From contig CM075104.1 of the NCBI GenBank assembly GCA_037576195.1, forward strand, positions 10,050,775-10,114,774: DNA of 64,000 nucleotides, read 5' to 3'. Position 1 is the stretch's first letter, and each line of letters begins with the position of its first letter. Shown in pieces: positions 24,601-36,600 of this stretch. The notes under the pieces were generated by a model. The model was not told where the DNA came from and searched no databases. It saw only the letters and a list, made by a program, of their open reading frames with translations. The position numbers and the translations under genes are program-made. Source of the stretch: Phytoseiulus persimilis. Its lineage: Eukaryota; Arthropoda; Arachnida; Mesostigmata; Phytoseiidae.

Positions 24601-27600
24601 AACGAACGGAAATCGCAATGAATCGTTGTTGCCAGCCAAGCACTGAGACCGACCAGGGAACGGAGTTGTGTGTACTACAATCACCGAACATTGCTGCGAA
24701 CATCGTCTCCCGCGGCTCGAACAACTTCGTGGTTCTGTCTCAGACAAATGAACTCAGACCAGCGGAACATCTTCAGTTCCGTGAACCTGTATCACGCAAT
24801 CACTCACTCGATAAGACAGTGAACACCGGCAGTTCCGGCTCCATATATCGATGTGCGCTCCGGAAAAACGACGTCCTGTTCCTATCCGATTCTGCCCGTT
24901 CATGCCCCAGACAGCGTGCTCTTCGCGCGCTCTCCTTCGCGTTGAGGCTTCAGGGCTCCAATCTGGAAATCGGTCCCCAGCGGAACCGGAGAGGGAGTTT
25001 CGTGCGTCAAGAAAAAAGAATACCCATGAGCGCTGCTGCCACAGACGAGTAAACAAACCGAGTGAGCAGAAAGGAAGCAGGAACAAAAATAATGCTGCAG
25101 AAAATTTTGCAGAAAAACGTCGCGTCAGCCACGCAGCCGACAGGGCTGACGTGGGATCGCCGCGCCACCGACAAAAAAAAATATATATATATAGAGCGAA
25201 TTCTCGATTCTCCCGAAAGAAACGGGTTAAGTGATGCCTCGGGCTGAACATCTTTGGAAATCGTTTCATAGTGAGCGTGATTCTGCGAAATGGAAAAACA
25301 GTCTTCCTGGAGGGAAATCTAATGAATCTCGTCCGCGGCGGATCAGCAGGGTTTCTCGCAACGATGCGCCGCGCGAGACAAATGCGTTCCGTGAATTCGG
25401 TTCAAAAACTCGGGAAGTTTTTGGCCGGATTTCCCAGTGGCGTTCATCGGATCTTACGTCAAGCAGTCGAGTGATAGGTCCTCATTACGGAAGGACAGTT
25501 TGTCCCCATCACTGGTGCTCTGTCGACATGATATTACACATAAATGTTCAGGTTGAAACTTCGGATTACCTGGCAGATCTCCAGCAAAAGTAAGAGGAAG
25601 GGTACTTTGGATTCTTCGGGAGAAGCGAGACTGTGATGATCTGGGCGAAGCTGATCGAGGATCGAAGAACGGAGAGAGTGAAAAATCGCTTGGAATGTGA
25701 AAAATAATGAGGTGGGAATGTTATGGAATTCCTAACGGAGCTTCTCGATCGGCCGGAGCAGTCGACGAACGAGGTACCCAGTTGAATAATGATTATGTTG
25801 GCCAGAATGCTGATGATGGAAGCGTCCCATGTGGAATCGCTCGTTGGCCCGTCCGAAGTGAGTTTCATCTCTTCGCGGGATAATTGGCTCGGCTATTCCA
25901 CGTGTTCCAAGTGGATTCCGGCAGATTTTCGTATCACGCACCGACGGTAACGGCGACTGGATGAACCTAACAGTGAACCGCCGACAAGACCGTCGAGAGA
26001 TTCTGCACGGCGGACGAGGATCCTTGGCACCCATCGTGTGGTCGTTCACTTTTCGTAGATTCACCGCGATGGCGGCGACGGCGGACATGGGGACGCGAAA
26101 CTCCACGACAGTTTCAGCGATATCTCAAACCGCAGTGGAATGTTGCCGAACTCGGGCGATAGCTGCCCGTGTGCGTCACAGTGCTTCATCAGTGCAGACA
26201 TCATCATCACTATAGTGATCTGACTTAGGTATTTGTGGGAGCCCGCGATCACGTTCAAGTTCTCTTTCGATTGAAAACATTTTTTGTGCTTTTCACTTCC
26301 TGGAAATTTCACTTTGAGCACTCAGAAGGGGAATTTCCGCAAGTTTTCGGTGAAAGCATCGATGCCTTCTGAATGTAGACCGACACAACGAACAGAAAAG
26401 AAGGGAAGAAGGAATAGCTGCGGGAAAAACTATCGGCGCATTGAAAGCCGGCCGGCCGGCAAAGAGAATTTCTGACGCTTTTCGTTCTTGATTGACACTT
26501 CTGAGCAAGGTTGCTGTGATCAGCGTTTGGTCAAAGGACACCGGGGGTCGGAGAATCGCTCGCTCGGAAAAACTATAATGCATGTGCCTCATAGACGCGA
26601 GCAGAACTCTGGGTTCATGAACATTGCTCGAGTCACCCAAAGGGGCATGAAATGGGACGAGCTTGAGAAGGAAACTGATTCCGCTTGAAGCGCTTGCGGC
26701 AGCTTTTCCTCGCAAGCATCTCGGAGTCCCGAATCCAGATCTCAGCCCGAAGTTTGCACGGCGACTGATTTCAGTGTCATAATTCTTGACTTCCAACGGC
26801 GTCGAAGAATTCGTATTCTGCTCAAATCCAATCGACGGAGCAGCTGAGTTTGAGCTGTGCTGGTGTCAGCGTGTCACAAGTTCGCACCTACACACGGAGC
26901 ACTCGTAAGGGAATCACGGCTACTTCCATGAGAGTAATGAAGGACCCGCCCAGTGCTGACGACTACTGCCCCAGTGTGGGACGTCGACAGCTACGGATCA
27001 CCCAGCTGTGTCTGCGAGCGTGTTTGCGTGTCACCCAACCCGAAACTGAGTGGGACTGGACCTGACAGAGGTCGCGACACGGGAGAATTTTCCAGTGGCT
27101 GGATCGCAAAACCTCGGCAGTTCGCTTATTCGTTGATTCGGTTCTGATGGAATGGAAGGCAAGATATTGGCAGAGCGGAGTTTGTGAACCGGCGGATCGA
27201 ACGAGTTCGATCGCGCGCGATTCCGTCGAAAGGGGTGTTTGTGCGGCGGATTCGATGATTGCGTTCGGTTCATTCTCTTCGCTCAAGGCTCGATGTTAGC
27301 CCGAATTTCCCGACCGCCTCTAGAATATCCGAAACGAGCGAAGTGTCTCACTGACTCAGTCACATTGATCCGAATCTAGATCTATGTCAATTGAAGATGA
27401 CTGTGTACAAGCCGACAGACAAACAGAAGGATCGCGGCAAGACAGCCTTTCAGACCGGCGGCGTCGGCGTCAGCGTCTGAAGATTATCTGCTTCTATTCG
27501 GCGGAAAACTTTGAGCGGCGCAGGGAGGAAATGAGCATATTCTTTTCTTCAGATATCCCTCTAATAAAATGAAGCCTCGCTCTCAATCGCATCCCGATCG

Positions 27601-30600
27601 GAGATAAGTGGGATCTGTCTTTGATTCCCTTCGGTGCGTCTCGGATTATGCGGAGCCCGAGTTCTGGTGGTGAGTCAGGAGCAAAGTGGCGAAAGAAACG
27701 CCCGGGCCCAGACTCGGTTTTTGAGCCAGAAGTAAAAATAAACGATTCGGCTGTATCACTAAGTGGATTTTGGGGAACCTCGTCGTGGGACTCTGATTCG
27801 GTGGATGATATATTATCGGAACAGTATCATTCGCGCGTGCCGTGGGTGGAGCTACGATTACGTGCATGGGTTTCGTATTGTTGCCTCGTAATCGGGCGAC
27901 CGAGCTCGGGCGATTCTCGTGCCAAGTCAGTCGGTCGTTTGCATACTTCCAAAGCGCCGTCAGTCTTGCACACATTTCGTCCCCAATGCTTCTGCGCGTC
28001 GGGAACGAGAAGTTCTGGATGAGAATCTCGGAGCTGAGCCCGTGTCTGGATGGCGACCTCGAGTTCCCCCGAGGACGAACGCAGACCCGAGATCCATCAA
28101 GAGACGAGAGCATGCGAATTCCGTTTGTTTCACGTGACACGATGAACAGGAATCGTCCGACTGAATCAGCGTGGAGTCATCAGATTCTGATTCGTGAGCG
28201 TTTTCTGCCCAAACGCTTTCAGAGATAGGAAGCTCTCGCTTTCTTGAGCTCCTTCACATTCCTCGATGTTTATGATGACCTGAAGCTATTATTTTTCCGC
28301 ATAGGATTTTCGGCTCGGATTCCGTCGGCTTCGTTCTCGATGACTTCTCCGGTGACTCCTCTCGCGTGTCCTGATTTATCGAGTCGAGGATTACTCGGGA
28401 ATTGTGTGGCTTAGTGGAACACAAAACTTATCTAACGAATCCGTTGCGGAAACCGACTCAGTGACTCCGGTTTGTTGAGGTTCGTGACGATGATCCTGAG
28501 CGATTGCTGTGTCTGTCTCGAATTCGACGGAATCTTCGACGGACTTGAATATATATTCCTCCTCCGCGCGCATCGCTCGCTTCTTGAGCCTTTGTTGCGG
28601 AGCGCCGGGTTCTGGAGAAGAAACCGAAATTTTCACCGGGTTTCTCGTGGATCCCTTGAACAGGCATCGTCCGTTGTGGAGACTTCTTCGTTGGCTGCTA
28701 CGAACTGCGGAGAACAACTGTCGGCTGTTCGCCCGGTGGCGGTGCCTCGCTTCCTCTCGAAAAGAGCTGACCATTTGTGTGATGCCTATAACGGTCGGTC
28801 AGCGGTATTGATTTTGAAGAACGACGACTCGAAGCTGACTTTCTTCTTATTCTTCCCTCAATATCGTTTTCTTCTTTTGCTGTCTGCTACAACCACTGCT
28901 TGTTGGATGGTCAACGTGGAAGTCTTATAGACGGAGAAGCTGATGTTGCCGCTGGCGGCGGCGGTGGTGGTGGCTGTTCACCCTTTCTCCAGTGGCCAGA
29001 TTTGGGCCACGGGCGCATCTTCATCTTCTGTTTTGAGCCAGAAAAAATTATCATCTCTTGCGTTCACACAGAGGGTCGATGAGGCGGACGGACCGACTCG
29101 GCAAGTCGGTGGCGGCTTCGACGCACAAATTCGTGTCTATAGATTCGAGCGCGCCCGTCGTTACACTTTCGGTATTTTATGCTCCCAAATCCGGCTGTTT
29201 TACATTCCGAAAATCCTCGTTCCGGGCAATGAGAGGCCCGCATGCCAACACGAGCTTCGATTCCCTCTCAGCCACCGAAGATGGCGGGATGATCCAGGAT
29301 CCTGACAACACCCCCTGACGGAACGAAGCGTTAGAACAGCGTTCTGGTCGTTTCGGGAGCGAATCGAGTTCGGAGGAGAGCGTTCCGTTGGTTCTGTCGC
29401 TATCTCGCCAGCTCGATGGGCGAAAATTCGGCTCGAAAGCTACGAGCGGGAGGTCTGAGCCGCCTGTCGTTGGACGAACAAGCCAAGAATCGAAGCAAGC
29501 AACCAGAAAGCTAGGCATCGAGCCGCGGGTGAGAGCTCGGTGGGATCGAACATGGCAAGATTTCTGTGGAGCTGGCTCATCCGAAGAGTTATCTTGACAA
29601 CGCGGGGAATCAGGAGCGATCGCTGCTGCTGGTCTGCCTGTCACTGGAAATCTGTTCAAACTGCTTTCTGTGCCACGTTTACGCAGCGTCTTCGATGGCA
29701 ACTTCGTCGCCGCCATCGACTCCGCCTCTGCAGACGATGCCAAAGTGGTGTGGCTGCAGTGACACAGTTCTATTGACCTTCAGGTGACACCTTGTTTTAT
29801 CTCCCGCTGTCAACCACCGTACTCACCGGCACCGGCGACGTCTGCCGGAGCTCCGGATAGGCCGAGCTTGACTCTTGGGTCTGCTCTATTTTTTCCAATC
29901 CGTGGATGCCACGAATATCTCAAATCAGCTTTTAGACAGCGGAATCGATGATTCCCGGTGAATGTTGAGAGTCAAAACTGAGGGCCAAACTGGAAGAGTT
30001 TTCGCCGTAACAAAATAAGTCCTATGAGATGGCGGGAAATAGGGCATGAGAAGATCGGGAGGGAAGAGGGAATACCGACCGAGACAGGCTGCCATGGCTC
30101 GCTTTTTCTAGATCGGTCCGATCTTTCCTGTGGGAGAAACAACGGCTGAAAGGAAACCACAAGGCGATCCAAAAAGCCAAGGACAGAGTCACTGATATCC
30201 TGGGACCGCTAAAGCGCCCATTGGACAACTTCCGACAGGCGCGGTTTTGGCAAGCTTTGATCCTGAGCTCGCACAGAACTTCGAGCCAAATGAGAATACT
30301 GGCAGACGGGACGACCGAGCCCCTGTGGTTCTGTTTTCTGCGTTTCAAGTTTACTCTCGATCACGCGCTCGCTTGGGCCCTCGTGGCGTTTGGCCTAGAA
30401 CTGGACCGAAGAACAAGATCCTCACTTTAAACTCCCTCCCTCCTCGCCGGAGGCGCAAGGCCCCGTCAAAGACCCGATTCTTGGGTCGTTTGGTCTCCTT
30501 GGAGAAATCATGGAGATGTAGTCGGGCTCGAAGAGTGGATCAGCGAGTAAAGTGTCTGAATCGGTTGGCGGGGAGCACTCTAGGTCTTGACTGGATCTCA

Positions 30601-33600
30601 TGGGAGTGTCGCGACCCGGTCTTTCGGTTGATCGGCCGCTCGGTCGAGCGGTGACAAACGCTCCAAGAGCGTGACAGGTTAAGGTCGTTCGCAAGTTCGC
30701 TGTTTTAGGAATACGACCCTCAGCCAGTCAGTCGATCTGGCGACAGTCGTTCACTCCTTCGGCTCAGCAGCGAGCCGCTATTTCGGTGGAATAGACAAGT
30801 GGATTGAAGAGCGAAACACGGGCAGCCGCCTCAGACGAACGACCAGACCTGTCAACCGACTCGAAGATTTGCTCTGGCTCATTCCGTCTGCCGTCCCCAC
30901 TACGAATGGACAGTGCATTGCGTAAGTCCCCTTGAGTGAACGGATGGCCGAAAGAACCAATTGTGAGCCCCTCCCGATCTTTTTCTGGAGTCGCTCTTTT
31001 CCCTGCTCGACTCTGACTTTCATGGAAAGTAGCTGCTGTTCTCGAGCCAGCTAGGGCTGGAGCAGACATAACCGGGCAACAATCAACAAGGTCGCGGTCA
31101 GAGAGCCGAATCCGCTAGTCAGCTCCTCGGGCGGGCCCTTCAGTCACTCGTCCATCTCGGAGACTTGTGGGCTGGTCTCGTATTACGACCGCGTAGGCAT
31201 CCAGGGTATCGGATTCTGATCGAGAGATAGTGAATATTTCCTGGCGGATAGAGTAGGACCCTTCGGTGATGCGGTCGGAAAGATTGCCTTTCTCTAAGCT
31301 CTTCGGCGCGGGCATACCTCTTCGATTCCTGCTGTGGAGGGTTCATTCAGCCGCCGGTATCATCCGTGGGTACGGCCGTCCGAGGAAAAACGAAGAGCGT
31401 GTCGCTAGCCCTAGCGTTGGTGGCGTCCGCAGCAGCGGCATTTTCTCGCGCGTGTTTTGCGTGTTTGGTTTTTTTACGATTTCTGGTAACTAGGCTAGGA
31501 TGTCGAAGCGATTCTCCCACAACAAGTCGACGAAGACCACGATGGCTGGTCGGTCGGCCAACGGGCCGGTTCGCTGGCGCGCGGGCAAGCGAGCCAGAAA
31601 TCCAGCAAGGCAGTGGAGGTTAGTATGGGAGATACTCTTGGGAGGATTCCGCCTCCACACCGACAACGGCTTCTGTGGAGCGACAGCGGTCCATCGGGCT
31701 GCATGGGCCACTGGATCTCAGTGGCACACTTCTGGCAATTAACGGCCGCCGACAATAATTCCTCCTCCCCTCGATCCAATCTGGAACTGACGGAATCTCT
31801 CACTTAGCCGGTGATGGCATCGACGTACCGAAAAAACACACACAAGAGACACAGCGGACCGAATGATTTCGGTCGTTCCCGAGGTATGACCACCCAGCAA
31901 TACCCGGACGGTATTCCTGAGCCCCATGGAACGAGCTGCGGGAGTAGTCGCGACAACGTTCACGGCGACGCGAAACATCCATCTTGCGTTCATTTGCGGA
32001 GTCGTTTTCTGGATAACTGAGGATGTTCTGCTCGCTGCGATCTGCCGCTTGTGGTGGTGCTCGTCTTCGGCGCCGTCGTTGTAGCGGTATCTTCAGATGT
32101 CACACGAACTGAGCCGGTCGGTCAACGCGCCGCAGAAATGGAGGCAGAAAGGAACAGAGGATCCGTTGATGTTTCGACTACTGCTTATCACCGGCACCAT
32201 TTAGGAGATAAAAGTTTGGCCCAGTGAGTTTTGAAAGGGAAGATCTTCCTTGCACTCTGATCAGAATCTAGATCGAAATCCGACTGCCGGCCCGCGAGGG
32301 TCACCGAAACACATATACAACACTCACGCAGAGGCAAGCGCGATCATTCGAAGCAGCCAAGCTCAAAGGCGCACAGAAAGACAGACACGAGGAGCGAATT
32401 TTCCCGATCATCGGGCAGCGGCGAGTTAACGGTTCGTAACAAACGAAATGTCTCCGCACAATGCGTGAGCTCGGCGATGATGGACTGCGGCATCTGCTTG
32501 AAGAAGTGTGGAAATCACGCAGAAGAATCCGCGAGCCGCGAAAGCGCAGCGGAACGAGGCGTGAATCGTTGGAGCCGGAGCCCCGTTCGGACACTGGCAC
32601 AACAAGAATTAAGGACTATATGGAACGGAACAAATAGGAGGCAGAGAGAGATCTACCTGTTTCGTGATCACCATCCCGGATATCGGAAGCAGAGCCGAGA
32701 CCGAGATGGCCTCCTGAGAGAGGGATCCGTAAAACCAACTACGGTTTTGAGATTCCACAACAGCACAATCTCGGGCGCGGATCAGAGAGGTCGCACTCGA
32801 ATCTTATCGATTGGACATCCCGAAGCGCTCCTGTTGGGACCCGCGTGGCAGCTACGTGGCAACAGTCGTCGTGAGGGATCGGCATGAAAACGCGATCGCG
32901 ATATCGACGAGGGTACGCCACGGGAACTTCAGGGCGCTCCGCTCCGTCAACGGATCGGGTTTTGTTGACCTTTCGCGAGTTATCTCCGAACGCGTTCAAC
33001 AGAAAACGAAGAAGAGCGAAAGATGCAAAGACAAGTGAATCATGGATTCAGATAAGGGGATGAGATGACCCCCCGCCCTTTGGAGACATCGCCAGCCAAC
33101 GACCTGACGACAACTACCGTTGAATTATTCTTCCGTGTAAAACTCCAGCTAACTTCCGTCGCTCTCTGGCTGCCGACTCCGACAAGAGTCCTGCTGTTTG
33201 TTTTTTGCTTTCTCATTTGGCTGACGCTCCTGCTTGTGCCGACCACGGCGACGTCGACGATGGCGGCCGCGCACCGGAGTTTTCTCGACGGAACGAAACT
33301 CGGAGAAAATCGGTCGCCAAGTTCATCAACCCCGAGCAGGCGGGCAAGATGCAGAAGGAATTAATATGAGAAGAAATATTGACAGACGATTTATCAGGCG
33401 AGGCAAGAGGAAATTACCAAAAAAAAAATACGAGAAAAAAAGCCGCCAATACCCATTGGCTTGGAGCGGGAAGACTAGCCGTCTTCAGTCTTCGAAGAAG
33501 TCTCCACAAACAAAGTCACAAGTCCCCGACAGAAATTCTGGACTTGCGCGTACATTGAGACCGAAAAGAGAGCGACCACAATCTTCTCAACATTTCCGGC

Positions 33601-36600
33601 GCTCAAAATGAATCCACCTCGGTGTGCTCATTCCGGGCCTCCGAATTGACCTCCAAAATGTCTCCATCCCTGACGCGAACGAACGAATACTAGCTATGCC
33701 GACTCGCTCATTCTCTCACTCCGCTCAACTCAGTTTCGGCTCTTCAATATTGTAATCTAACGATTTGTTTTCCTTGATTTCAGGTCACTGCTCAATTTGA
33801 CTGTCCACATGGTGAGTTCCAATCTATGCAAGTAGGAAATTTCAGATAACATCTCCCGTGGAAAATATGCAAATCCATTCTGAATATGCGGGTCAGTCTG
33901 TGCGGGCACTGACAAAGCTCCTTCAGCTAGTGAACCGTTGCAGCGGAAGCGTCCCCGAATGGGGCAGACGGTTCCTCTCCAATTTCAAGGAGCTTCTCTT
34001 GGTCTGATTTCTCGACAACTGTTCGACTGAGAATTCCGATAACTTCCTACTTGAAGATGAATGACGGCAACTCCACGCAGAAGCTTCGCCGAGGCTCTTC
34101 GGGAGGCCTCTATATTTGTTTGCCTCGGGTCTGAGATTTCAGCCTCGTGCTTGAGTCCGATACTTCTCGTCACCGAACCAGCTCCGGTTGATACGAATCT
34201 CCGCACCTGTGCCCTCAATGTTTCGAGTTATGAGCTCTTCCTGGGAGTTTATTCTCATTTGACTGAAATGCCGAACTCTGCGGGTCGAGTCATTGAGAAT
34301 CGTGCCAATAACCTCGTCCACGACCTGTCTCGACGGTCGTGGGACGAGCACGGCTGAGGATCGATTGCAGATTATTAGAAATTTCAGTCCAACTGATTTG
34401 GATTCCTCCCAAACGATCAGCAAGAATTCCCCGAACGTGAAGATCCCTAACTGCTCGAGCACTTCCTCCACGCGAAATTTGCATGGTTCCTTATTATAGT
34501 CAGCAAATGGCTTCTCCCTTCAAGTGAATATCATTGAGCAATTTGTTTCTTGGTTCTCGTTCGTCCATTCATCTCGAGTTCTTTTCTTTGCCGCTGTTAT
34601 TCTCATAGTTTCTTCTAGAATTTGAACGATGATTCTCAGGAATATTGAGCCGTTGAAATGTTTCACTGCTCTCGCTGTTCCCACAGTAAGGATGCTGTAG
34701 ATCCATTGGGAAGCTGCATGAAATTCCCACCCGGGCGGGGAAATGGAAGAAACAAGAATGAGAAGAATCTAGATTTCAGCTGGAATCTGTTCCGTGGGTT
34801 TGCGGGCGGAATATTTGATTGCTCTGATTTAGTCCGCGTTCGACGGTAATCAGAAAACCGTCAAGAGGACTGGCTCGGTCCAGAGCAAGCCGGCTTTCGG
34901 GCTTGTTATGAGTGACTTAGCAGTTAACCACCGCTACTGCAAGGAGAAATTTGGTCGCTACCGAAAACACCGTTGTTACCACATACGTCATCGATATGCC
35001 GTCTCCACGTGCAGCTCGACCTGAATGCATGAAAGCCGAGATTGCGAAACAGAAACGATCGCCTGATCTCGCACAAGTGTCGTGAAGGCTTCGCTGGAGG
35101 GCTCTCGAGAGACGAATGATGAGATGGAGAGGGGATCAACGTTCAACTGAAGTCCAGGGAAGAGTTTCGGATGGTAGCGTGAAGCCCGTGTTTCGATGCG
35201 ATTTGAGCCCACAAGTTTCTTCGTAGTTTCTCTCGTCTCATCTAGTTGTTCTGCGGAACGCCTCTGGCGGTTCGTTGCGGGCTTTCCTGGACGAGTTCGG
35301 ACTCTTCGGCATCTTTTTCCGGCTGTCGAGTTATCCTCCAGCGATTGGTTCCAGCGGACCCAACACGACTCTCCCGGAAAAGAAACACTGGAAGAGAGGC
35401 CAAAGGAAAGCAGTGACGGTATCTGTCTATTATTCAGTCTGAAGCACTCCATGCGACGTTAGCCGGTCACTTGTCACAATGGGATGGTGGATGCGCGAAT
35501 TTCACATCCAATTTACGAAGCTTCTTCATTCCATCAATTCTCATATTTGGTTTTCCGCTCCGTCAGTCCGTCTTCAGTGAGCAGCTATTCAGAACTCGCG
35601 AACATTTCATTGTCGCCACAGTGGCGAGCGCTGTCTCGCGTGTTCATCGATCGAGACTGGGGAGGAGAGTGGAAAACCGAATCAACGGAGCAAAAGCGGA
35701 CGCCGAGGCCTGAGGCGTCACACCGTACAGCAGGTCGTACACGTTTCAAGCGTAGAGGCGAATTCCGGTCTTCCATGTTGTTTAACAACAATATCGGTGG
35801 CTGGAGCAGGAATAATGGGCTCGACGCTGATGGTCTGGTTCTGTCGAAGGCAAACCGGTGAGCGTAACGCCCCCACCGAACCTGAACTGCGGTGTTCTCC
35901 ATCATCTCGCTCGTTTTTTAATATGAATGGGCAGCGGTTAGACGGCGGTGTTCTTCCATGTTCCTGTCTTGGTATGTGGGCAATGAGACGCTCAGATCCA
36001 CACACAAGGATATTTTGGAGGAAGAAGCGTCATTCAAACGATCGACTTATACATTCAACGATGACTGCCCGTGTTTATTTGCTGCTCATTCTAGGAAACG
36101 TAACAAAGATTCCAGATCTACCGTCTGCAATAATACTCAGCGTTTAAGGCTTCCTGAACGGTGTGCAGACACGCGGTTCATCCCCGAAATTTATGGTCGG
36201 AAATGCGGAGCCGAATCATCTGAGCAAAAAACAACGGCATTTTCCTTGTTTTTTGAGATCGAAAAACCCGAAATTCTCTGAAAAAAACTGCGTCGAAGAC
36301 ATAAGAATAGTTCTTGAAGATGAACCGCTGGTGGCGCATAAGGGCATCGACTATTTACGGACCATTGGAGCACTTTTTTTGTTCTCAATGAGACCGTCAT
36401 GAAACGCCGAGGAAGTTAGATATTCCCTGGTCTTGAAGATTGGTTCAGCGCGGGAAAAATATCTGACACTTGAGAGCTTTCTTTCTGCCTTCGTCACTCG
36501 CCATGATGGATCCATGAGATGAGGAGTTCCAGCAGCTAGGCCGTGCTGCAAAATATGAGCGATGACCTTCATTTGCCTTCGTTTTGCAAGTTGAACAAAC

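Larger units (their letters stand above)
18624..33783 (+). other. uif intron 1 (15.2 kb)
   Basis: A very long GT-AG intron inside the signal peptide coding region. I found no convincing nested gene. The many open frames, up to 220 residues at 20740-21402, look like chance. It holds simple repeats and GC-rich triplet tracts. Long first introns often host enhancers, which is inference here. Confidence 0.75.

Noticed and set aside
26293-26796. 167-residue minus-strand open frame in intron 1
   Set aside because: No motif and no splice logic; probably chance.
29177-29743. 188-residue minus-strand open frame in intron 1
   Set aside because: Ser/Pro/Arg-rich with overlapping plus-strand frames, no splice partners and no recognisable motif.
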